Assembly (NCBI GenBank): GCA_021811225.1
Contig: JAJZPJ010000002.1
Location: 1-40,314, forward strand
Length of the DNA: 40,314 bases
Reading direction: 5' to 3'
Origin: Pseudomonadota bacterium
GTDB taxonomy: Bacteria > Pseudomonadota > Gammaproteobacteria > Burkholderiales > Rhodocyclaceae
A program made the position numbers and the translations under genes. Of the stretch, positions 14,849-22,452 are shown one piece after another (position 1 is the first letter of the stretch; every line of letters begins with the position of its first letter). The notes under the pieces were generated by a model. It was not told where the DNA came from, made no database searches, and saw nothing but the letters and a program-made list of their open reading frames with translations.

Positions 14849-15913
14849 ATGCCCCTCGTATCCATGCGCCAATTGCTCGACCACGCCGCCGAGCACGGCT
14901 ACGGCCTGCCGGCTTTCAACGTGAACAACCTGGAGCAGGTGCGCGCGATCATGGAAGCCGCCGACGAGACCGACAGTCCGGTGATCATGCAGGGCTCGGC
15001 CGGCGCCCGCAAATACGCCACCGAACCCTTCCTGCGCCACCTGATCCTGGCGGCGATCGAGGCCTACCCGCACATCCCGGTGGTGATGCACCAGGACCAC
15101 GGCCAGAGCCCGGCGGTGTGCATGGGCGCGATCCGCTCCGGCTTCTCCAGCGTGATGATGGACGGCTCGCTGAAGGAGGACGGCAAGACCCCCTCCAGTT
15201 ACGATTACAACGTCGCCACCTCGCGCCAGGTGGTCGATTTCTCCCACGCCATCGGCGTCACCGTCGAGGCGGAGCTGGGCGTCCTGGGTTCGCTCGAGAC
15301 CATGCAGGGCGACAAGGAGGACGGCCACGGCGCCGAAGGGCAGATGACGCGCGAGCAGCTCCTGACCGATCCCGACCAGGCCGCCGACTTCGTCAAGCGG
15401 ACGCAGTGCGACGCGCTCGCCATCGCCATCGGCACCTCGCACGGCGCCTACAAGTTCACCCGCAAGCCGACCGGCGACATCCTGGCGATCGGGCGGATCA
15501 AGGAAATCCACGCCCGCATCCCCAACACCCACCTGGTGATGCACGGCTCGAGCTCGGTGCCGCAGGAATGGCTGGAGATCATCCGCAAGTACGGCGGCCA
15601 GATGAAGGAGACCTACGGCGTGCCGGTCGAGGAGATCGTCACCGGCATCAAGCACGGCGTGCGCAAGGTCAATATCGACACCGACATCCGTCTGGCGATG
15701 ACCGGCGCGATGCGCCGCCTGATGGCCGAGAAACCCGCCGAGTTCGATCCGCGCAAGTTCCTCGCCGACGCGCAGAAGGCCGCCAAGGAGATCTGCGTGG
15801 CGCGCTACCAGGCCTTCGGCAGCGCCGGCATGGCCTCGAAGATCAAGCCGCTGTCGCTGGACAAGATGGCCGAGCGCTACAAGTCCGGGGAACTCAACCA
15901 GATCGTGAACTGA
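14849..15913 (+). CDS. fba: Class II fructose-1,6-bisphosphate aldolase, CbbA type
   Basis: 354-residue zinc-dependent class II aldolase (cbbA), condensing dihydroxyacetone phosphate with glyceraldehyde-3-phosphate; the Calvin-cycle group also makes sedoheptulose-1,7-bisphosphate. PAFNVNNLEQ opens the barrel, VMHQDHGQ at 79-86 gives D83 and the zinc ligand H84, and VEAELGVLG, the GTSHGAYKF zinc/phosphate loop, MHGSSSVP and VNIDTDIRLA follow in order. The start has ACAGGAGACC upstream and lies 18 bases after pyk. It is the last gene of the CbbR-site-3 unit before a GC-rich hairpin, and purC follows with a separate leader. Confidence 0.97.
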   Translation: MPLVSMRQLLDHAAEHGYGLPAFNVNNLEQVRAIMEAADETDSPVIMQGSAGARKYATEPFLRHLILAAIEAYPHIPVVMHQDHGQSPAVCMGAIRSGFSSVMMDGSLKEDGKTPSSYDYNVATSRQVVDFSHAIGVTVEAELGVLGSLETMQGDKEDGHGAEGQMTREQLLTDPDQAADFVKRTQCDALAIAIGTSHGAYKFTRKPTGDILAIGRIKEIHARIPNTHLVMHGSSSVPQEWLEIIRKYGGQMKETYGVPVEEIVTGIKHGVRKVNIDTDIRLAMTGAMRRLMAEKPAEFDPRKFLADAQKAAKEICVARYQAFGSAGMASKIKPLSLDKMAERYKSGELNQIVN

Positions 15914-15922
15914 GCGTGAGCT

Positions 15923-15958
15923 GCCGGGGCCGCGCCCTAAACGCGCGTCGGCCCCGGC
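15923..15958 (+). terminator. Hairpin after fba, possible end of the Calvin unit
   Basis: GCCGGGGCCG (15923-15932) pairs perfectly with CGGCCCCGGC (15949-15958) around a 16-base loop, starting nine bases after the fba stop. No T-run follows. Its position between fba and purC fits a transcript end or a partial terminator. Confidence 0.55.
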
Positions 15959-16016
15959 CGGGAAACGGCGGCGAGTAATGTGTAAAATCATTCCTTTTCA
16001 TCCATTGCCCACCGCC

Positions 16017-16901
16017 ATGTCAGCCCTCTACGAATCCTCGATTGCCAGCCTGCCGCTCCTGGGTCGCGGCAAGGTACGCGACATCTACGCCGTCGATGAG
16101 CAGCGCCTGCTGATCGTCACCACCGACCGTCTCTCCGCCTTCGACGTGATCCTGCCCGACCCGATCCCGGGCAAGGGCGAGGTGCTGACGGCGGTGGCCA
16201 ATTTCTGGTTCGAAAGACTCGCCCACGTCGTCCCCAACCACCTGACCGGCGTCGATCCCGAGAGCGTGGTCCAGGGCGAGGCGGAGCGCGCGCAGGTGCG
16301 CGGTCGCGCCATCGTGGTCAGACGCCTCAGGCCCCTGCCGGTCGAGGCGGTGGCGCGCGGCTACCTGATCGGCTCGGGCTGGAAGGACTACCAGGCCAGC
16401 GGCGCCGTCTGCGGCATCGCTCTGCCCCCGGGCCTCAAGCTCGCGGAGAAACTGCCGCAGCCGCTATTCACCCCCTCGACCAAGGCGGAGATGGGCAGCC
16501 ACGACGAGAACATCGATTTCGGCCGGGTCGAGCAGCTGCTCGGGGCGAGTCTCGCCGCCACGGTGCGCGACCTCACCCTGCGTCTGTACACCGAGGCGGC
16601 CGAGTATGCGCGGGGCCGCGGCATCATCATCGCCGACACCAAGTTCGAGTTCGGCCAGGACGAGGCGGGCAAGCTGTATCTGATCGACGAGGCGCTGACC
16701 CCGGACTCCTCGCGCTTCTGGCCCGCCGACCAGTACCAGGTCGGCTCGAGTCCGCCGTCCTTCGACAAGCAGTACCTGCGCGACTACCTGGAGACCCTGG
16801 ACTGGAACAAGCGGGCGCCGGGACCGAAGCTGCCGGCCGAGATCATCAGCAAGACCAGCGCCAAGTACCACGAAGCCCTGTCCCGCCTGACCGGCCGATG
16901 A
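16017..16901 (+). CDS. purC: Phosphoribosylaminoimidazole-succinocarboxamide synthase
   Basis: 294-residue SAICAR synthetase, joining aspartate to CAIR in de novo purine synthesis with ATP. LLGRGKVRDIYAVD and TTDRLSAFDVILPDPIPGKG form the ATP site. VEAVARGYLIGSGWKDY is the PurC signature, and IIIADTKFEFGQD plus DEALTPDSSRFWP complete the active site. The length is that of the longer PurC subclass found in beta- and gamma-proteobacteria and yeast. The ATG at 16017 (MSALYES) is preferred to the in-frame ATG at 15978, which lies in what looks like promoter sequence (TAAAAT at 15983). Its stop overlaps the start of prlC in an ATGA arrangement. Confidence 0.95.
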   Translation: MSALYESSIASLPLLGRGKVRDIYAVDEQRLLIVTTDRLSAFDVILPDPIPGKGEVLTAVANFWFERLAHVVPNHLTGVDPESVVQGEAERAQVRGRAIVVRRLRPLPVEAVARGYLIGSGWKDYQASGAVCGIALPPGLKLAEKLPQPLFTPSTKAEMGSHDENIDFGRVEQLLGASLAATVRDLTLRLYTEAAEYARGRGIIIADTKFEFGQDEAGKLYLIDEALTPDSSRFWPADQYQVGSSPPSFDKQYLRDYLETLDWNKRAPGPKLPAEIISKTSAKYHEALSRLTGR

Positions 16902-18934
16902 ACCCGCTGCTCGATTTCTCCGGCCTGCCGCGTTTCGACGCGATCGCGCCGGAGCACGTCGTGCCCGCGATCGGCCAGCTCCTCGCCGAGAACCGCGCCG
17001 CGGTGGAGAGGCTCGCCGCGCCCGCGACGCCGGCCACCTGGGCGGACTTCGTGCAGCCGCTGACCGACGCCGGCGAGCGCCTCTCCCGCGCCTGGGGCAT
17101 CGTCGGCCATCTGCACTCGGTCAATGACGTGCCGCCCTGGCGCGAAGCCCACAACGCGATGCTGCCCGAGGTGACGCGCTTCTACTCCGAACTGGGCCAG
17201 AATCTGGCGCTGTTCGCCAAGTTCAAGGCGCTCGCCCAAGGTCCGGAATACGCGCAGCTGACCGCCGCGCGGCGCCGGATCATCGACAACGACATCCGCG
17301 ACTTCCGCCTGTCGGGCGCCGAGCTGCCCGAATCCGACAAGCCGCGCTTCAAGGCGATCCAGGAAGAACTGGCCGAGATCGAGACCCGGTTCTCCGAGAA
17401 CCTGCTCGATGCCACCAACGCCCACAGCGAGCACGTGACCGACGCGGCCTCGCTCGCCGGCCTGCCCGAGGACGAGCGCCGGGCGGCGCGCGCCGCGGCC
17501 GAAAAGGACGGATTGTCCGGCTGGAAATTCACCCTGCGCGCGCCCTCCTACCAGCCGCTGATGCAGTACGCCGACGACCGCGCGCTGCGCGCCCGCATGT
17601 ACCGCGCCTACGCCACCCGCGCCTCGGAGCTGGGCAAACCCGAATGGGACAACTCCGCGCTGATCGACAGGATCCTGGCGCTGCGCGCCGAGGAGGCGAA
17701 GCTCCTGGGCTACGGCAACTACGCGGAGCTGTCGCTGGTGCCGAAGATGGCCGACTCGCCGCAGGAGGTCGCGAGCTTCCTGCGCGAGATCGCCGCCAAG
17801 GCCCGCCCCTACGCCGAAAAAGACGTCGCGGAACTCAGGGACTTCGCCCGCGCCGAGCTGGGACTGGGAGAGTTGGAGAGCTGGGATCTGGCCTGGGCGT
17901 CGGAGAAGCTGAAGCAGCGCCGCTACGCCTTTTCCGGCGACGAGGTGAAGCAGTACTTCCCGGAGCCGCAGGTGATCCGCGGCCTGTTCGGGGTGATCGA
18001 GGCGCTGTTTTGCGTGAAGCTGGAACAAGACAGCGCGCCCGCCTGGCACCCCGACGTGCGCTTGTTCCGCATCACGCGCGCCGGCGAGCTGGTCGGCCGC
18101 TTCTACCTCGACCTCTACGCCCGGGAGGAGAAGCGCGGCGGCGCCTGGATGGACGAGGCGATCGCCCGGCGCCGGATCGCCGCCGGCGTCCAGGTCCCGG
18201 TCGCCTATCTCAACTGCAACTTCTCCGGCCCGGTCGGGGACAAGCCCGCCTGCTTCACCCACGACGAGGTGATCACCCTGTTCCACGAGTGCGGCCACGG
18301 CCTGCACCATCTGCTCACCCAGGTCGATGAACTGCCGGTCTCGGGCATCCACGGGGTCGAATGGGATGCGGTCGAACTGCCCAGCCAGTTCATGGAGAAC
18401 TTCTGCTGGGAGTGGCAGGTGCTCTCGGGCATGAGCGCCCACGTCGAGTCCGGCGCGCCGCTGCCGCGCGAACTCTACGACAAGATGCTGGCGGCGAAGA
18501 ACTTCCAGGCCGGCATGGACGCGCTGCGCCAGGTCGAGCTGGGCCTGTTCGACCTGCTGGTGCACAGCGAGCTGGCGCCGGGCGGGAGCGTGCTCGATCT
18601 GCTGGCCAAGGTCAGGCGCGAGGTGGCGGTGTTCACGCCGCCGGACTGGCAGCGCCTGCCGCACAGCTTCTCGCACATCTTCGCCGGCGGCTACGCCGCC
18701 GGCTACTACAGCTACAAGTGGGCGGAGGTGCTGTCCGCCGACGCCTTCGAGGCTTTCGAGGAGAGCGCCGGGCAAGCCGGCGGCGTGCTCGATCCGGCCA
18801 CCGGCGAGCGCTTCTGGCGCGAGATTCTCGCCGTCGGCGGTTCGCGCCCGGCGCTCGACTCTTTCCGCGCCTTCCGCGGCCGCGAGCCGCGCGTCGATGC
18901 GCTGCTGCGCCACAACGGCATGTCCGGACCATGA
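16898..18934 (+). CDS. prlC: Oligopeptidase A (M3 zinc metallopeptidase)
   Basis: 678-residue cytosolic M3-family peptidase, which degrades short peptides including cleaved signal peptides. The zinc site is FHECGHGLHH, with H463, E464 and H467 of HExxH; the middle residue is Cys where many relatives have Phe (HEFGH). The downstream GVEWDAVELPSQFMENF supplies the third zinc ligand, and the HIFAGGYAAGYYSYKWAEVLSADAF segment is the M3 substrate-binding region. Length matches E. coli PrlC (680). The start ATG overlaps the purC stop and its own stop overlaps the next gene's start, so the three are translationally coupled. The functional link to purC is probably only operonic. Confidence 0.95.
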   Translation: MNPLLDFSGLPRFDAIAPEHVVPAIGQLLAENRAAVERLAAPATPATWADFVQPLTDAGERLSRAWGIVGHLHSVNDVPPWREAHNAMLPEVTRFYSELGQNLALFAKFKALAQGPEYAQLTAARRRIIDNDIRDFRLSGAELPESDKPRFKAIQEELAEIETRFSENLLDATNAHSEHVTDAASLAGLPEDERRAARAAAEKDGLSGWKFTLRAPSYQPLMQYADDRALRARMYRAYATRASELGKPEWDNSALIDRILALRAEEAKLLGYGNYAELSLVPKMADSPQEVASFLREIAAKARPYAEKDVAELRDFARAELGLGELESWDLAWASEKLKQRRYAFSGDEVKQYFPEPQVIRGLFGVIEALFCVKLEQDSAPAWHPDVRLFRITRAGELVGRFYLDLYAREEKRGGAWMDEAIARRRIAAGVQVPVAYLNCNFSGPVGDKPACFTHDEVITLFHECGHGLHHLLTQVDELPVSGIHGVEWDAVELPSQFMENFCWEWQVLSGMSAHVESGAPLPRELYDKMLAAKNFQAGMDALRQVELGLFDLLVHSELAPGGSVLDLLAKVRREVAVFTPPDWQRLPHSFSHIFAGGYAAGYYSYKWAEVLSADAFEAFEESAGQAGGVLDPATGERFWREILAVGGSRPALDSFRAFRGREPRVDALLRHNGMSGP

Positions 18935-19440
18935 ACGCCCGCCGCCTGCGCAGCGCGCTATTGGCCAGCTCGCTGGCCGCATTGAGCCTGTACGCGGCGA
19001 GTGCGCAGGCGCAGACCACCTATCGCTGGATCGGCCGGGACGGCCAGGTGAATTACTCGGACCAGCCGCCCCCGCCCGACGCCAAGGATCCCAGCCAGGC
19101 GCCGCTCGGCGCGCCCAACCTGGTCGACACCGGCGGCCCCTCCTACAGCGAGAAGCGGGCGGCGCGCATCTTCCCGGTGATCTTATATACCGGCGCCGAT
19201 TGCGTCGCCGAGTGCCAACTCGCCCGCGACTACCTGAAGCGCCGCGGCGTCCCCTACCGCGAGCAATTGGTGAAGTCGGTGGCCGACGCCGCGGCGCTCG
19301 AGCAGGCCACCGGCAGCAAGGTGCTGATGGTGCCGACCATCCTGGTCGGCAAGACCGCGCGCCAGGGCTTCGAGGCGGGCGCATGGGACCAGTTGCTCGA
19401 GAGTGCGGGCTACCCGCTGCAAGGACCGGCCTTGAAGTGA
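18931..19440 (+). CDS. Exported DUF4124/glutaredoxin-like protein
   Basis: 169-residue protein with a Sec-type signal (MNARRLRSALLASSLAALSL and a likely cleavage near AQAQ, residue 28). After it comes a short DUF4124 segment (TYRWIGRDGQVNYSDQPPP), a Pro/Ala-rich linker and a C-terminal glutaredoxin-like fold (FPVILYTGADCVAECQLARD, then VLMVPTILVG with the cis-Pro TVP-like turn). The active-site cysteines are spaced C-x3-C (CVAEC) rather than the classical CxxC, so a normal dithiol mechanism is uncertain. It is probably periplasmic and thiol-active, but the substrate is unknown. The ATG at 18931 overlaps the prlC stop. It converges with the MoaD-like gene, one base away. Confidence 0.85.
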   Translation: MNARRLRSALLASSLAALSLYAASAQAQTTYRWIGRDGQVNYSDQPPPPDAKDPSQAPLGAPNLVDTGGPSYSEKRAARIFPVILYTGADCVAECQLARDYLKRRGVPYREQLVKSVADAAALEQATGSKVLMVPTILVGKTARQGFEAGAWDQLLESAGYPLQGPALK

Positions 19441-19441
19441 C

Positions 19442-19687
19442 TCAGCCGCCGGCGATCTTCGGGAACAGGAATACCTCGCTCGCCCCGGCAATTTTCTGCA
19501 GCAGCGCGTCCTGATAAATCTCGCCGTCGATGGCGACCGCGATCTCCGTCTCCAGTCGGCTCGCGAGTTCCGGATAGCGCTCGCCCAGGGCGGCGAACAG
19601 CTGGCGGACGTTGCCGACCTCGAGCTCGATCGCGGTCTCGCCGCCGGTGTAGAGCGCCAGGCCGGAAGACAGCGAGATCCTGGCCAA
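19442..19687 (-). CDS. MoaD/ThiS-family sulfur-carrier protein
   Basis: 81-residue ubiquitin-fold protein ending in the diagnostic Gly-Gly (FLFPKIAGG). Such proteins are adenylated at the terminal Gly and carry a thiocarboxylate sulfur, for example for molybdopterin synthesis. The VRQLFAALGERYPEL helix and the EIAVAIDGEIYQD strand fit MoaD. The only plausible starts are TTG at 19687 or CTG at 19693. Both lie after the Mo-subunit TGA (19699-19697) and in the same frame, so this gene begins 4 codons beyond that stop with no frame change. No MoeB- or MoaE-like gene is adjacent. It may serve cofactor sulfuration or assembly for the hydroxylase upstream, which is inference. Alternatively it is a general MoaD paralogue. 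Confidence 0.85.
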   Translation of the reverse strand: MARISLSSGLALYTGGETAIELEVGNVRQLFAALGERYPELASRLETEIAVAIDGEIYQDALLQKIAGASEVFLFPKIAGG

Positions 19688-19696
19688 GCTCAGTGG

Positions 19697-21976
19697 TCAA
19701 GCAGGCCGGTCCGCGATCGCCCGCGCCACCCGCGGCGGCGACAAGGGCAGATCGCACAGCCGGATGCCGAGCGCATGACTGACGGCATTCGCGATTGCGG
19801 CCAGGGGCGCGATGATCGGCACCTCGCCGCAGCCGCGCACCCCGTAGGGGTGATTGGGATTGGGCACCTCGACGAGCACCGTGTCGATGTAGGGCAGGTC
19901 CGAGGCGACCGGAATGCGGTAGTCGAGAAAGCCGGGATTCTGGAGCACGCCGTCGGCGCCATAGACGTACTCCTCGTTCAGCGCCCAGCCGATGCCCTGG
20001 GCGACGCCGCCCTGGAGCTGGCCCTCGACGTAGGCGGGATGGATGGCGCGACCCACGTCCTGCACCGCGGTATAGCGCAGCACCCTGATCGCGCCGGTCT
20101 CCCGATCCACCGCGACGTCCACGATGTGCGTGCCGAAGCCCGGGCCCGCGCCCTGGGCGTTGATCTCGGCGTGGCCGGCGATGGTGCCGCCGGTCTTGCC
20201 CGCGAGCCTGGCGATCTGGGCCAGGCTCATCGGCTCGAACCGGATCGCGCTGCCCTCCGCCGGCCGGGCCTGCCCGTCTTTCCAGATCACCGCCTCGACC
20301 GGCACCTCGCGGATGGCGGCGACGCGAGTCCTCAACCGGTCGATCGCCTGGCGCGCCGCCGTGACGCAGGCCATGCCGCCGGCAAAGGTGCCGCGGCTGC
20401 CGGCGGTGATGAAGTTGAAGCCGAGCACGGCGGTGTCGCCGACGATCGGCCGCACCTGCTCGAAGGGAATGCCCAGTTCCTCGGCCACCATCATCGCCAT
20501 CGCCGCGCGCGAACCGCCGGCGACGTCCAAGGTGCCGTGCATCAGCGCCACCGTGCCGTCCTCGTTGATGTTCACCGTGGCGGAGGTCTCGCCGCCGATG
20601 TTGAACCAGAAGCCGGTGGCCACGCCGCGGCCCTGGTCCGGCCCGAGCGGCGCACGGTAGTGCGGATGGGCGCGCGCCGCCTCCAGCGTCTCGACGTAGC
20701 CGATGGTCCCCAGCTTCGGCCCGTAATAGGTCTGCGTGCCTTCGCGGGCGGCGTTTTTCAGGCGGAACTCGATCGGGTCGATGGCGAGCTTCCCGGCCAG
20801 CTCGTCGATCGCGCTCTCCACCGCGAAGGCCGCGATCGGCGCGCCCGGCGCCCGGTAGGCGGCGACCTTGGGGCGGTTGCAGGTGACGTCGTGGCCGATG
20901 ACGCGGACGTTGTCCAGGTCGTAGCGGGTGAAGGCGCACATCGAGGCCGGCGCCACCGAGGAGCCGGGATAGGCCCCGGCCTGGAAGTTGAGCTCGGCAA
21001 ATGCCGCGGTGATCCTGCCGTCCTTCGTGGCGCCCAGCCTGACCTTGACGTTGCCGCCCGAGGTCGGGCCGGTGGCGCGGAACACCTCCTCGCGGCTCAT
21101 CACCATCTTCACCGGCCGATGGGATTTCCGCGACAGGACGATGGCCAAGGGCTCGTTGTAGATGTTGTTCTTGCCGCCGAAGCCGCCGCCGATTTCGGTC
21201 GGCGTCACGCGGATCCGGCTCACCTCCATCTGCAGCAGCTTGGCGCACTGGGCGCGGAACATGAAGTGTCCCTGGGTCGAGGTCCACAGCTCGACCTGAC
21301 CGTCTTCCGTGGTGCTGGCGAGACAGGCCTGCGGCTCGATGTAGCCCTGGTGCACCGGCTGGGTGTTGAACTCGCGCTCGACGATCACCTCGGCCCGGGC
21401 GAAGCCCGCCGCCACGTCGCCGCGCGAAAATTCGAGGCGCTTGGCGATGTTGGAGGGCTTGTCCGGTTTGGGGCTGACCCCCTCCGTGTATTGCGCCTCG
21501 TGCAGCAGCGGCGCGTCCGGGCGCATCGCCTCCCGCACGTCGATGACGTGGGGCAGGACCTGGTAGTCGACCTTGATCAGTTTGAGCGCCTCACGCGCCA
21601 CGGACTCGCTGATCGCGGCCACCGCCGCCACCGGATGGCCGTCGTAGAGCACCTTCTCGCGCGCCATCATGTTGCGGGTGACGTCGCGATAATTGATCGT
21701 CAGTTCGCCGGCGGCGGCGTATTCGTCCGGCATGTCGGGAAAGTCGTCGCGCGTGACCACCGCCTTGACGCCGGGCAGCGCCAAGGCCAGCGAAGTGTCG
21801 ATGGCCAGGATGCGCGCGTGCGGGTGCGGGCTCCTCAGCACCTTGCCGATCAGCTGGCCGGGCAGGCTGACGTCGGCGCCGTAGCGGGCGCGCCCGGTCA
21901 CCTTGTCCACGCCGTCGGGGCGCAGCGGCCGGCTGCCGACGATCTTCAAGTCCTCGGTCCCGATCGCCGACGACAT
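19697..21976 (-). CDS. Molybdenum hydroxylase, molybdopterin-binding large subunit (xanthine dehydrogenase family)
   Basis: 759-residue molybdenum-cofactor subunit of the xanthine dehydrogenase/CO dehydrogenase superfamily. The N-terminal a/b-hammerhead domain (VTGRARYGADVSLPGQL) precedes the Mo domains with GGGFGGK at 263-269, the active-site loop AYRAPGAP at 373-380 and the catalytic glutamate E718 in GCGEVP. The loop differs from the AYxCSFR motif of true aerobic CO dehydrogenase (CoxL form I) and from AYRGAGR of form II, so CO oxidation is not supported. Substrates could be a purine, an aldehyde or an N-heterocycle. The start ATG overlaps the stop of the 2Fe-2S gene by one base. The gene order FAD-FeS-Mo matches coxMSL-type operons. 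Confidence 0.92.
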   Translation of the reverse strand: MSSAIGTEDLKIVGSRPLRPDGVDKVTGRARYGADVSLPGQLIGKVLRSPHPHARILAIDTSLALALPGVKAVVTRDDFPDMPDEYAAAGELTINYRDVTRNMMAREKVLYDGHPVAAVAAISESVAREALKLIKVDYQVLPHVIDVREAMRPDAPLLHEAQYTEGVSPKPDKPSNIAKRLEFSRGDVAAGFARAEVIVEREFNTQPVHQGYIEPQACLASTTEDGQVELWTSTQGHFMFRAQCAKLLQMEVSRIRVTPTEIGGGFGGKNNIYNEPLAIVLSRKSHRPVKMVMSREEVFRATGPTSGGNVKVRLGATKDGRITAAFAELNFQAGAYPGSSVAPASMCAFTRYDLDNVRVIGHDVTCNRPKVAAYRAPGAPIAAFAVESAIDELAGKLAIDPIEFRLKNAAREGTQTYYGPKLGTIGYVETLEAARAHPHYRAPLGPDQGRGVATGFWFNIGGETSATVNINEDGTVALMHGTLDVAGGSRAAMAMMVAEELGIPFEQVRPIVGDTAVLGFNFITAGSRGTFAGGMACVTAARQAIDRLRTRVAAIREVPVEAVIWKDGQARPAEGSAIRFEPMSLAQIARLAGKTGGTIAGHAEINAQGAGPGFGTHIVDVAVDRETGAIRVLRYTAVQDVGRAIHPAYVEGQLQGGVAQGIGWALNEEYVYGADGVLQNPGFLDYRIPVASDLPYIDTVLVEVPNPNHPYGVRGCGEVPIIAPLAAIANAVSHALGIRLCDLPLSPPRVARAIADRPA

Positions 21977-22452
21977 CAGGCGCCCCTCATTTCGCGGGCG
22001 GCGGCGAGCACCGCCTCGACGATCTTGTGGTAGCCGGTGCACCGGCACAGGTTGCCGGCCAGTCCGTCGCGCACCTCGGCCTCGGTCGGATCCGGATTGC
22101 GTTCGAGCAGCGCGCGCGCCGCGATCAATATCCCGGGCGTGCAGATGCCGCATTGCAGGGCCGCGTGCTCGAGGAATTTCTGCTGCAGCGGGTGCAACGC
22201 CTCGCCGACCGCCATGCCCTCGATGGTCTCGATCGAGCGGCCTTCGGCCTCGACGCCGAGGACCAGGCAGGAGCAGACCAGGCGGCCGTCGAGCATGACG
22301 CTGCAGGCGCCGCAATCGCCGGTGCCGCAGCCCTCCTTGGTGCCGGTGAGACGCAGTTCGTCGCGCAGCGCTTCGAGCAGCGTCTGCCCGGTCTCGCAAA
22401 GAAATTCGACGGCGTCGCCATTGACCGTCGCCCTGACGTGATGCCTAGCCAT
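21976..22452 (-). CDS. Molybdenum hydroxylase, 2Fe-2S subunit
   Basis: 158-residue iron-sulfur subunit with two [2Fe-2S] domains. The plant-ferredoxin-like cluster is CGTGDCGACSVMLDG with a fourth Cys in LVCSC. The C-terminal helical cluster is CGICTPG and NLCRCTGY. It passes electrons from the Mo site to the FAD subunit. The ATG at 22452 is chosen because GGAGGAAC stands just upstream; the frame stays open to 22479 but that part overlaps the FAD gene. It overlaps the preceding FAD-subunit gene by eight bases and the following Mo-subunit gene by one, so the three subunits are translationally coupled. All eight expected cluster cysteines appear present. Confidence 0.95.
   Translation of the reverse strand: MARHHVRATVNGDAVEFLCETGQTLLEALRDELRLTGTKEGCGTGDCGACSVMLDGRLVCSCLVLGVEAEGRSIETIEGMAVGEALHPLQQKFLEHAALQCGICTPGILIAARALLERNPDPTEAEVRDGLAGNLCRCTGYHKIVEAVLAAAREMRGA

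Noticed and set aside
13681..15978. Long plus-strand open frame across pyk and fba in another frame
   Set aside because: The translation is Arg/His-rich without domain features and overlaps two well-identified enzymes.
15978..16016. Earlier in-frame ATG for purC
   Set aside because: The added residues do not match PurC proteins and the sequence there looks like a -10 region.
16784..19384. Very long minus-strand open frame opposite purC-prlC
   Set aside because: It is antisense to genes with clear catalytic motifs, shows Arg/Gly/Ala-rich low-complexity translation and matches no family; such frames are common in GC-rich DNA.
19775..22033. Long plus-strand open frame opposite the molybdenum subunit gene
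   Set aside because: It mirrors the real gene's codon pattern and has no recognisable domain or ribosome site.
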